NCBI GenBank assembly: GCA_964542875.1
Contig: CAZIWA010000047.1
Span: 1 to 38,540, forward strand
DNA length: 38,540 bases
Origin: CAZGOM01 sp964542875
GTDB taxonomy: Bacteria; Planctomycetota; Phycisphaerae; Phycisphaerales; Phycisphaeraceae
Direction of reading: 5' to 3'
How positions within the stretch are numbered: the first letter of the stretch is position 1; every line of letters starts with the position of its first letter. Both the position numbers and the translations under genes were made by a program. Below the pieces are notes generated by a model, which did not search any database, was not told where the DNA came from, and saw only the letters and a program-made list of their open reading frames with translations. This document shows, in pieces, positions 1-7,307 of this stretch.

Positions 1-2
1 GT

Positions 3-836
3 GTGCCGGGGACGGCCAAGAGCTGGGTTTCCGAACACCTGGCGGCGGCGATTTCCGGTGACTCGACATTGCTGGTGCAGGGGACCGCGGGGACGAGCGA
101 GGAGCAGGTGCGCTACGGGTGGAACTACGCCATTTTGCTGGCCAAAGGACCGTCGAAAGCAGCGCTGGTGCCCAGCCCGATGATGCGGGCGATGGAGAAA
201 GGAGCGATCGCCCGGGTGGAAGAGCTGACGCGCATTCCCGCGGATGTGCAGGACACGTTCATCACACTGCTGTCGGAGAAGACGCTGCCGATTCCTGAGC
301 TTAACGATGAAGTGCAGGCGGCGCGCGGGTTTAACGTGATCGCGACGGCGAACAACCGGGACCGGGGGGTGAATGAAATGTCCAGCGCGCTCAAGCGCCG
401 CTTCAACACGGTGGTGCTGCCGGTGCCGGCGACGGTGGAAGAGGAAGTGGAGATCGTGCAGCAGCGGGTGAACTCGCTGGGCAAGAGCCTGGAGCTGCCC
501 GCGGAGCTGGCGCCGCTGGCGGAGATCCGAAGGATCGTGACGGTGTTCCGGGAACTGCGCGACGGCAAGACGCTCGACGGGAAGACGAAGCTCAAGAGCC
601 CTTCGGGGACGCTTTCGACCGCGGAGGCGATCAGCGTGGTGAACTCCGGGCTGGCGCTGGCGACGCACTTTGGCGATGGCCCGGTGAGCGCGTCGGATGT
701 GGCTTCAGGCGTGGTGGGCGCGGTGGTGAAAGACCCCGCGCAGGACCCGGTGGTGTGGAAGGAATACCTGGAGACGGTGGTGAAGGAGCGTGAGGGGTGG
801 AAGGATTTTTATCGGGCGTGCCGAGAGATTGGTTGA
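3..836 (+). CDS. MoxR-type AAA+ ATPase of a DUF5682/VWA operon (5' truncated)
   Basis: The gene is cut by the left window edge: the reading frame is open from base 3 and begins inside the Walker A loop (PGTAKS), so only the N-terminus is missing. Visible AAA+ elements are Walker A at residues 2-7, a Walker B-like stretch (ARVEELTR, with Glu-Glu where most MoxR proteins have Asp-Glu), sensor 1 (ATANNRDRG) and an arginine-finger segment (SSALKRRF). A helical lid follows. MoxR ATPases use ATP hydrolysis to remodel partner proteins, usually together with a VWA protein, and a VWA gene lies two genes downstream. The stop is 63 bp before the DUF5682 gene, consistent with one transcript. The AAA+ assignment is secure; the substrate is unknown. 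Confidence 0.88.
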   Translation: MPGTAKSWVSEHLAAAISGDSTLLVQGTAGTSEEQVRYGWNYAILLAKGPSKAALVPSPMMRAMEKGAIARVEELTRIPADVQDTFITLLSEKTLPIPELNDEVQAARGFNVIATANNRDRGVNEMSSALKRRFNTVVLPVPATVEEEVEIVQQRVNSLGKSLELPAELAPLAEIRRIVTVFRELRDGKTLDGKTKLKSPSGTLSTAEAISVVNSGLALATHFGDGPVSASDVASGVVGAVVKDPAQDPVVWKEYLETVVKEREGWKDFYRACREIG

Positions 837-899
837 GGAGGGGTCTGGTCAGAAGTCACAGGAAACTGGTGTTGTGGTGATTTTTGAAGGTGCGGGTGA

Positions 900-3227
900 A
901 TGATGACGGATGGGCCGGTGCACTTTTTTGGGGTTCGGCATCACGGGCCGGGGTCGGCCCGGTCGCTGGTGAAGGCGCTGGAGACGCTGAGGCCGGATCG
1001 TGTGCTGATTGAGGGGCCGACGGATGCCAATGAGTTGATCGGGTTTGTGGCGGATGCGGAGATGGTGCCGCCTGTGGCGATTCTGGTTTATGCGGTGGAT
1101 TCGCCTTCGGTGGCGGGGTTTTATCCGTTTGCGGAATACTCGCCTGAGTGGCAGGCGATGAAGTATGCGATCAAAGCAGGGGTGCCGGTCTCGTTTATCG
1201 ATCTGCCTTCTTCGCTTCAATTGAAGGTGGAAACGACCGAGCGGCAAGGGGAAGCCGGGGCGGTGAAAGAAGAGGCCGGGGAGGCCGCCCCTGAAGCATC
1301 AACGCAAGAGGAAGAGAAAGAGGGCGAAGATGATCTGCATGCGCAGATTCGAGCAGATCCGGTGGGGGTGCTGGGGCAGCTTTCGGAATATGGCGATGGC
1401 GAACGGTGGTGGGACCACTTGATGGAATCGACCCCCGGGGGCGAGGGGGCCGGGGCGGAGGTTTTCGCAGGTGTTTTTGAGGCGATGGAAGCTTTGCGGG
1501 AAAAACTGGGGCCTGACCCGGACGTGCGCGAGCAGCAGCGCGAAGCGTACATGCGGCAGATGATCCGGGAAGCGGTGAAGGAAGACGCGCAACGCGTGGC
1601 GGTGGTGACGGGGGCGTGGCATTCGCCTGCGCTGACGGGATATGACGCCAAGGGAAGCGCCAAGGAAGACAAGGAAACCTTAAAGGGCTTGAGCAAAACA
1701 AAGGTGGGCGCGGCGTGGGTGCCGTGGTCGTATCAGCGGCTGAGCCGGGCGTCGGGGTACGGCGCGGGCGTGGTGTCGCCTGAGTGGTATCACACGGTGT
1801 GGTCGGGGACGCAGGAGATCGCGCCGGTGTGGCTGACGCGCGTGGCGAGGCTGATGCGGGAGAAGGACCTGGATGCCTCCAGCGCGCACGTGATCGAAGC
1901 AGCGCGGCTGGCCAACAGCCTTGCGGCGATGCGCGGGCGGAGAATGCCGACGCTGGAGGAATTGTCCGAGGCGGCGCTGTCGGTGATCTGTCATGCCGAT
2001 GAAGCGCCGATGAAGCTGGTGCATCGCAGGCTGATCATCGGGGAACGGATCGGCGAGGTGCCCGAGAAGGTGCCGCAGACGCCGGTGCAGTTGGACTTCA
2101 TGAGAACCGCCAAGCGGCTGAGGCTGGCGATGTCTGAGGTGGAGAAGGAAGTGGAGCTGGACCTGCGTCAGCCGTTTGATCTGGAGAAGAGCCAGTTTCT
2201 GCATCGGCTGACGGTGCTGGGGATGGAGTGGGGCGTGCGGCTGGCGCGGTCGCAGGGGCGGGGGACGTTCAAGGAAGTCTGGAAGCTAGTTTGGAAGCCG
2301 GAATACGCGATTGAATTGATTGATGCGAGCCGGTTCGGCAACAGCGTGCTGGAGGCGGCGGCGGGGGCATTGGCGCAAAAGAGCGATACGTGTCCGCTGG
2401 AAGAGTTGGCGGAGCTTTTGGACAGCGCGATTCTGGCGGATCTGCCTCGCGGGGTGGAGAAGCTGGTGAGGGCGATCCAGAGCAAAGCGGCGACGACGGG
2501 GGATGTATCGCAGCTCATCAATGCGCTGCCGGGGCTGGTGCGGGTGGTGCGTTACGGGGATGTGCGCAAGACGGATACGGCACTGGTGAAGCCGGTGGTG
2601 GATGGGCTGCTGGCGCGGGTGATTGTGGGTTTGCCGGGGGCGCTGTCGAGCCTGGATGACGATGCGGCGGCGCGGTGGGTGGATTTGATCAACGCGGCGG
2701 ACACCGGGGTGCAGACGCTGGATGATGCGACGCATACGCAGGCCTGGAATGCGTGCCTGCTGAGCCTGGCGGACCGGAGCGGCCTGCATGGGACGGTGGC
2801 GGGCCGCGCGGTGAGGATTCTGCGCGACCGGCAGGCGATGAAGCTGGAAGACGCGCACGACCGGCTGGGGCTGGCGCTTTCACAGGGGGCCGATCCGGGG
2901 CAGGCGGCGGCGTGGCTGACGGGTTTCATTAAGGGACCCGGGCAGGTGCTGGTGCATGATGAGGCGCTGCTGGGGGTGGTGAGCGCGTGGCTGTCAGGGC
3001 TGGCGCAGGAGCGGTTTGTGGAACTGCTGCCGCTGGTGCGGCGGGCGTTTGCGGACTTTACGGGTCCGGAAAGAAAGATGATCGGGGAGAAGGTCAAGAC
3101 GATGCCGCTGGAAGCCAGCGCGGCGGCGCCCAGCGCGAGGGTGAAGACGGCTGGGGATGGGTTTGATGAAGCGCGGGCGTTACAGGTGCTGCCGATCCTT
3201 CGATTGATTTTGGGAGCCGGGAAATGA
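900..3227 (+). CDS. DUF5682 family protein, TraB/EreA-like N-terminal domain
   Basis: This is a 775-residue protein recognised as DUF5682 from its N-terminal HFFGVRHHGPGSARSL segment. The first ~245 residues show the motif order of the TraB/TIKI/EreA/ChaN superfamily: GVRHH (H14, H15), a strand ending IEGP (E38), REAYM (R214, E215) and VVTGAWH (H241). That fold assignment is my inference. An acidic low-complexity insert at about residues 112-146 (Glu/Ala-rich) interrupts the domain. The remaining ~530 residues look all-helical, with no recognisable catalytic motif. There is no signal peptide. Start is ATG 900 or the adjacent ATG 903; GAAGG lies about 9 bp upstream. The stop overlaps the next gene's start (ATGATGA), implying translational coupling to the VWA protein. 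If the fold is right, it could be a metal-dependent hydrolase controlled by the ATPase/VWA pair. Confidence 0.85.
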   Translation: MMTDGPVHFFGVRHHGPGSARSLVKALETLRPDRVLIEGPTDANELIGFVADAEMVPPVAILVYAVDSPSVAGFYPFAEYSPEWQAMKYAIKAGVPVSFIDLPSSLQLKVETTERQGEAGAVKEEAGEAAPEASTQEEEKEGEDDLHAQIRADPVGVLGQLSEYGDGERWWDHLMESTPGGEGAGAEVFAGVFEAMEALREKLGPDPDVREQQREAYMRQMIREAVKEDAQRVAVVTGAWHSPALTGYDAKGSAKEDKETLKGLSKTKVGAAWVPWSYQRLSRASGYGAGVVSPEWYHTVWSGTQEIAPVWLTRVARLMREKDLDASSAHVIEAARLANSLAAMRGRRMPTLEELSEAALSVICHADEAPMKLVHRRLIIGERIGEVPEKVPQTPVQLDFMRTAKRLRLAMSEVEKEVELDLRQPFDLEKSQFLHRLTVLGMEWGVRLARSQGRGTFKEVWKLVWKPEYAIELIDASRFGNSVLEAAAGALAQKSDTCPLEELAELLDSAILADLPRGVEKLVRAIQSKAATTGDVSQLINALPGLVRVVRYGDVRKTDTALVKPVVDGLLARVIVGLPGALSSLDDDAAARWVDLINAADTGVQTLDDATHTQAWNACLLSLADRSGLHGTVAGRAVRILRDRQAMKLEDAHDRLGLALSQGADPGQAAAWLTGFIKGPGQVLVHDEALLGVVSAWLSGLAQERFVELLPLVRRAFADFTGPERKMIGEKVKTMPLEASAAAPSARVKTAGDGFDEARALQVLPILRLILGAGK

Positions 3228-4393
3228 TGACCAAAGAAGAGCGCGACCGGCGGTGGCGGCTGGCGCTGGGCAAAGACGCCGACGGGGCGATGGGCACGAA
3301 GCTTTCAGAGGCCGAGTCGATTATGGATCGGTCGCTGGAGGCGCTGTATGGGCCGGGGGCGGGCGAGCGCAGGGCGGGGCTGGGGCCGAGCTCGCCGAAT
3401 GTGCCGAGGTGGCTGGGGGATATCCGGAAATACTTTCCATCGAACGTGGTCCGGGTGATGCAGAAAGACGCGATCGATCGGCTGAACATGATGAGCCTGC
3501 TTCTGGAAAAGGAAGTGCTGGACCAGATCACGCCGGATGTGCACATGGTGGCTTCGATTTTGTCGATGCGGGGGATTCTGCCGGCCAAGACGCGGGATTC
3601 GGCCCGGGTGGTGGTGCAGAGGCTGGTGGATGAGCTGATGCGCAAGCTGGAGAACCCGATGCGTTCGGCGGTGGCCGGGGCGCTCAACCGGTCGGTGCGA
3701 AACAACAACCCGCGATTGCGGGAGATCGACTGGCACCGGACGATCCGGGCGAACCTGAGGCACTATCAACCGGATTACAAGACGGTGGTGCCGCACAAGC
3801 GCATTGGTTATGGGCGAAAGCGGTCGAGCCTGCGGGATGTGATTTTGTGCATCGATCAATCAGGGTCGATGGCGGCGAGCGTGGTGTACTCCAGTATTTT
3901 CGGGGCAGTGATGGCGTCGATACCCGCGGTGACGACGAAGATGGTGGTGTTTGATACCGCTGTGGTGGATCTGACGGATCAATTGGCCGACCCGGTGGAG
4001 GTGTTGTTTTCGACGCAGCTTGGCGGGGGGACGGACATCAACCGGGCGGTGGGGTATTGCCAGAGCCTGGTGACGCGGCCGACGGATACGGTGATGGTGC
4101 TGATCAGCGATTTGTATGAGGGTGGGGTGGAAGAAGGTTTGCTGCGCAAGACCCATGAACTGGTGAGCGCGGGGGTGCAGGTGGTGGTGCTGCTGGCATT
4201 GTCGGACGAAGGGCGGCCGAGCTATGACCAGCATCTGGCGGCGAAGCTGGCGGCACTGGGAGCGCCGAGCTTTGCGTGCACGCCGGAACTGTTCCCGGAC
4301 ATGATGGCGGCGGCGCTGAGGAAGGAAGACATCGCGGCGTGGGCTGCGGCCAACGGGATGGGGACGCAAAGAGGAGAGGATGCAGAGGGGTGA
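3224..4393 (+). CDS. VWA domain protein (CoxE-like) with intact MIDAS
   Basis: This 389-residue protein has a helical N-terminal half (residues 1-200) and a C-terminal von Willebrand A domain. The MIDAS metal site is complete: DQSGS at D211/S213/S215, the threonine in GGGTD at T270, and the aspartate in ISDLYEG at D296. Such proteins bind a ligand through a divalent cation and act with MoxR ATPases as chaperone or metal-insertion modules. It has no signal peptide or TM helix, so it should be cytoplasmic. Its ATG overlaps the DUF5682 stop by 4 bp, so the two proteins are probably made in fixed ratio. Domain and operon assignment are strong; the biological role is unknown. Confidence 0.9.
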   Translation: MMTKEERDRRWRLALGKDADGAMGTKLSEAESIMDRSLEALYGPGAGERRAGLGPSSPNVPRWLGDIRKYFPSNVVRVMQKDAIDRLNMMSLLLEKEVLDQITPDVHMVASILSMRGILPAKTRDSARVVVQRLVDELMRKLENPMRSAVAGALNRSVRNNNPRLREIDWHRTIRANLRHYQPDYKTVVPHKRIGYGRKRSSLRDVILCIDQSGSMAASVVYSSIFGAVMASIPAVTTKMVVFDTAVVDLTDQLADPVEVLFSTQLGGGTDINRAVGYCQSLVTRPTDTVMVLISDLYEGGVEEGLLRKTHELVSAGVQVVVLLALSDEGRPSYDQHLAAKLAALGAPSFACTPELFPDMMAAALRKEDIAAWAAANGMGTQRGEDAEG

Positions 4394-4444
4394 GTTATGA
4401 AGTATGAATTACGAATTACGCATTGAAGAAGCAAGCAGGAATTT

Positions 4445-5404
4445 ATGACCAGGGATGAAGCGGTTGAGATGATCCGGGGTGCGGGTGTGGGCGAGCATGC
4501 GGAGGAATTGGTGGGGCTGCTGCGCCCTTCGGCGAGGATGATCCTGGGGGAAACCGGTGAGGATGGAGAGAAGTCTTACCTGGGCGGGAAGCCGAGGCTG
4601 GCGGAGGGCACGCTGTGGCCCAGATGGAACCCGGCGGAGCACTTTCGCAGGCGGATCGCCGATGCGGAGCGGCAGTGCGCGGCGCGGCCGAATGACATGG
4701 GGCTTCGGGATTATCTGGAGGGGATGAAGCAGGGGTTGGGAGAGATTCCGCTGGCGTTTTTGGGTCAGGTGGATCTGGGAGAGATGGCGGAGCAGGCGGC
4801 GGTGCCGGGGTGGCCTACTCAAGGGGTGCTGCTGTTTTTCTATGAGTGCCTGGTGTGCCCGTGGGGGTTTGACCCTGGGGACCGGGGCGGGTGCCGGGTG
4901 ATTTATTACCCGGCGGGGACGGAGCAGGTGGAAGCGGAGCCGCCTATCGATTTGTCGGTGGAGTTTCAGTTTCCGCAGGTTGGGGTGCGCTTTGAGCCGG
5001 AGTGGACGCTGCCGACGGAGATCGGCCGGGAGAGGCTTGCGGACCTGGGATTTTTAAGCGCGCACATGAAGCTCCTGGCGGAGCTTGCAGGGACGGTGGA
5101 TGCGTCGGGGGTGATTCATCGGTGCGGCGGGCACGCCGACGAAGTGCAGGGAGAGATGCGGCTGCTTTGCCAGTTGGCGAGCCATGGGATTTATTGCGGA
5201 GATGCGGCGGGCTTGGCGGACGTGCGACGGGGTACGCTGGAAGGCGGGACGGGGGATTGGGAACTGCTGCTGCAGGTGGACTCTGATGAAGAGAACCTCG
5301 GGTGGATGTGGGGGGATCTGGGGCGGGTGTATTTCTGGGTGAGGAAGCAGGATATGGCACGACTGGATTTTGAGAGCCCGTGGGCGGTGCTGCAGTGTTC
5401 GTGA
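4445..5404 (+). CDS. YwqG family (DUF1963) protein
   Basis: This 319-residue protein fits the YwqG/DUF1963 family. Family-like landmarks are YLGGKPRL followed by LWPRW near the N-terminus, PLAFLGQVDL in the first third, an LLFFYE strand, and the C-terminal WELLLQVDSDEE...WGDLGRVYFWVRKQD, the closing strands of the fold. No catalytic function is established for YwqG proteins; they appear in polymorphic-toxin and immunity contexts as well as stand-alone. It lies 51 bp downstream of the VWA gene on the same strand, separated by a short AT-rich degenerate string (GAATTACGAATTACGC), so it may or may not be in the operon. Start ATG 4445; no strong Shine-Dalgarno is seen. Confidence 0.85.
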   Translation: MTRDEAVEMIRGAGVGEHAEELVGLLRPSARMILGETGEDGEKSYLGGKPRLAEGTLWPRWNPAEHFRRRIADAERQCAARPNDMGLRDYLEGMKQGLGEIPLAFLGQVDLGEMAEQAAVPGWPTQGVLLFFYECLVCPWGFDPGDRGGCRVIYYPAGTEQVEAEPPIDLSVEFQFPQVGVRFEPEWTLPTEIGRERLADLGFLSAHMKLLAELAGTVDASGVIHRCGGHADEVQGEMRLLCQLASHGIYCGDAAGLADVRRGTLEGGTGDWELLLQVDSDEENLGWMWGDLGRVYFWVRKQDMARLDFESPWAVLQCS

Positions 5405-5413
5405 GGGGCAATT

Positions 5414-5455
5414 GTGCAAGAGCGTTGAAAAGTGTTTTAACCTCCTGGTGTCTCA
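5414..5455 (+). repeat. Dispersed repeat family A, degenerate copy
   Basis: GTGCAAGAGCGTTGAAAAG and the following bases align with the tail of the elements at 8651-8700 and 34121-34170 (GTGCAAGAG, T-rich, A/T step, then ...GGTGTC). It begins 10 bp after the YwqG stop. It is a partial, diverged copy that lacks most of the upstream head module. Confidence 0.5.
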
Positions 5456-5460
5456 AGGCG

Positions 5461-5499
5461 GGGGCAGCCGCAGACGGCAACCCCGGGCACTCGCGTTTT
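5461..5499 (+). terminator. Nested hairpin between convergent genes
   Basis: GGGG (5461-5464) pairs with CCCC (5481-5484) and encloses GCCG-CAGA-CGGC (5467-5478), giving a nested stem-loop. A T-run (5496-5500) follows about 11 bp later. It lies between the converging YwqG and ankyrin genes and is a plausible but not ideal terminator for the former. Its core of about 24 nt recurs at 16627-16650. Confidence 0.4.
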
Positions 5500-5515
5500 T
5501 AAGAGTATTACGGTT

Positions 5516-6877
5516 TTAGAGGGTGCCGCCTCGGGAGCGGAGAAGGGCGGCGGCGGGCTGGTTTTTTCTTTCGAGGGCGATGGCGAGGGGGGTGAGGCCG
5601 GCGGCGGTTTTGGCGTTGACGTCTGCGCCGCGGTCCAGCAGGAGGAGGACGACGTCAGGTTTGTACCAGTCGACGGCTTCGTGGAGGGCGGTGCCCTGCT
5701 GGTGGCGGCCACAGGAAGGGGGCGTGGGTTGGCGGCGGTTGATGGCTTGCGGGTCTTTGTCAAGGATTTCGCGGACGCGGTCGATGCCGGGGCCGAAGTT
5801 GCAGGCCTGGAAGAGGTCGAGTTTTTTGCTTTTGGAGATGAGGAGCCGTTCGATTTCGGGGTGTTTGGCGTGGGAGGCCCAGCCCCAGGGGAAGCCGTTG
5901 AAGAGGTCGTCGCGGATGTCGACGTCGGTGCCGTGTTGAAGGAGCGCATCAACGGCGGCACGCTTGCCGAGGAAGGCGGCCCAGTGAAGCGGGGTGGTGC
6001 CCCAGTAAGGCCGGGGGTTGGGGCTGGAACCTTTGGCGAGGAGCCAGTGTATGGCGGCTGCCTGGTCGTTCATGGCGGCGAACATGAGGGCGTCGGCAGC
6101 GGTGTGGTCAGGGTCGTTGCGCAATGGGCATTGGGGAAATTCATCGTGAGGGCGGTGCCAGGCGAGATCGGCGGAGGCCTGGGGGGTGAGGGGTTGGTTT
6201 TGCGGCCAGAGTTTTTCAAGGAGGTCCAAGCGGCCCAGGCCAGCGGCGGTGCGGAGATTCAGAGGGGTGAGGGCGGTGGTGGAGAGGAGTTGGGCGTTGA
6301 CAGTGCAGCCGTGGAAGAGGGCGTGGACGAGAGGGGTTCCGCCTTGCGGGGGCTCGCCGGCGTGGAGGGTGGGGTCGGCGCCTTTGGAGAGAAGCAGGGT
6401 GACGCGGTGGGTTTCGGGGTAAGTGGAAGAGAAGTGAAGGACGGTTTCACCGGTGGGGAGTTGGGTGTTGATGGGGAGCCCGGCGTCGAGGATGGCAGTG
6501 AGCGTGGCGGGAGAGGCATCGCAGGCGTGGTGAAAGAGGGAATAGCCGTTGGGCGGGGTGCGGACGGCGAGGAGGTGAGGGTGGGTTTTGAGAAGGGCGA
6601 TGACTTCCGAGGTGGTGTCTTTTTTGATGGCGTCAAGGAGCGCGAGGAGTTCGGGCTGGTTTAAGAATTCAATGTGCGCCTTGAGCCTGGGCCATGAGGC
6701 GAAACCGTAGCTTTGGGCCAACTGGTGGTAGCACTGGGAGAGGGTGAGGGGCGTCTGGCCGGGTTGATGGGACTGGCGCTGGAGATCGTGCGCCTGGTTC
6801 TGGAGATGGTCCAGGGAAGGGCGGGCGGGGAGCTTTTTGGGTTTGGCGGGGCTGGGCTCAGAGGGGGATTGGGACAC
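5516..6877 (-). CDS. Ankyrin-repeat protein
   Basis: This 453-residue protein has several ankyrin repeats. Clear ones carry GETVLHFSS, GGTPLVHALFHG, GTTPLHWAAFLGKRAAVDAL, GTALHEAVDWYKPDVVLLLL and GLTPLAIALERKN. A short helical N-terminus (LAQSYGFASWPRLKAHIE), common in ankyrin proteins of this kind, precedes them; the first ~20 residues are Pro/Ser-rich. Ankyrin arrays bind proteins; the partner is unknown. There is no signal peptide. The start is GTG at 6877, chosen because AAGGAGG (complement of 6884-6890) sits 6 bp upstream and no in-frame ATG competes. The coding strand is C-rich, following the window-wide strand skew. Confidence 0.85.
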   Translation of the reverse strand: MSQSPSEPSPAKPKKLPARPSLDHLQNQAHDLQRQSHQPGQTPLTLSQCYHQLAQSYGFASWPRLKAHIEFLNQPELLALLDAIKKDTTSEVIALLKTHPHLLAVRTPPNGYSLFHHACDASPATLTAILDAGLPINTQLPTGETVLHFSSTYPETHRVTLLLSKGADPTLHAGEPPQGGTPLVHALFHGCTVNAQLLSTTALTPLNLRTAAGLGRLDLLEKLWPQNQPLTPQASADLAWHRPHDEFPQCPLRNDPDHTAADALMFAAMNDQAAAIHWLLAKGSSPNPRPYWGTTPLHWAAFLGKRAAVDALLQHGTDVDIRDDLFNGFPWGWASHAKHPEIERLLISKSKKLDLFQACNFGPGIDRVREILDKDPQAINRRQPTPPSCGRHQQGTALHEAVDWYKPDVVLLLLDRGADVNAKTAAGLTPLAIALERKNQPAAALLRSRGGTL

Positions 6878-6994
6878 GATGGTCCTCCTTTCAGGTGATG
6901 CCCGGTTGTCCGCGTGTTGGGGCGTGAAAAGAGGAAGCGTGTTTTTCAGACGGGATTCAGGGGGGCTTCTGCCCTTTGCGCGGACTGCGGGCGC

Positions 6995-7134
6995 CCTGTG
7001 CGCTCACAGGTGAGAATAACCGAAGCGAGGGTTGGTATCCAGACTCGCGTGGAGGGCGCAGGGGCGATTGCATTTGACGATCGTTTGTGCGCCCGGGCGA
7101 ACATGTCACCAGTTCCTCCAAATGCAATTGCCCT
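6995..7134 (+). ncRNA. Candidate structured RNA in the 6891-7307 intergenic region
   Basis: Three stems lie in series in this gene-free stretch. CCTGTG-CGCT-CACAGG (6995-7010) is a perfect 6-bp tetraloop hairpin. GCGAG (7025-7029) pairs with CTCGC (7044-7048), with an inner TGG-TAT-CCA. A 16-bp stem joins 7061-7076 to 7119-7134 and encloses a self-complementary GCGCCCGGGC. Two pairs of the long stem (66:129 and 61:134) are G-U on the + strand and would be C-A on the other strand, so a + strand RNA is favoured. It ends about 170 bp before the C45-like gene. It could be a leader or an independent RNA; I do not recognise a known family. An 84-codon open frame spans the region but looks spurious. 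Confidence 0.4.
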
Positions 7135-7307
7135 GAGGAGGGTGAAGATGAAGTTATTTGAAATTTAGATGAGATGGGGTTTTTGATTCGGAAAATACAT
7201 GGTGGTTGGTTTGAATTTCCATGTGAGATTCAATTGAAAGTTCGACATTTCAGATGGCCTTGGGTTAAAATCAAGCGGTTGGGCGTGGCATTGAAGTTGC
7301 TCTTGTG

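Noticed and set aside
5681..6664. A 327-codon + strand frame opposite the ankyrin gene, rich in Gly, Val and Glu
   Set aside because: It is a shadow of the ankyrin coding sequence. The minus frame has real ankyrin motifs and a strong ribosome-binding site.
6914..7168. An 84-codon + strand frame in the gap before the C45-like gene
   Set aside because: No family features or ribosome-binding site, and the DNA is better explained as structured RNA stems.
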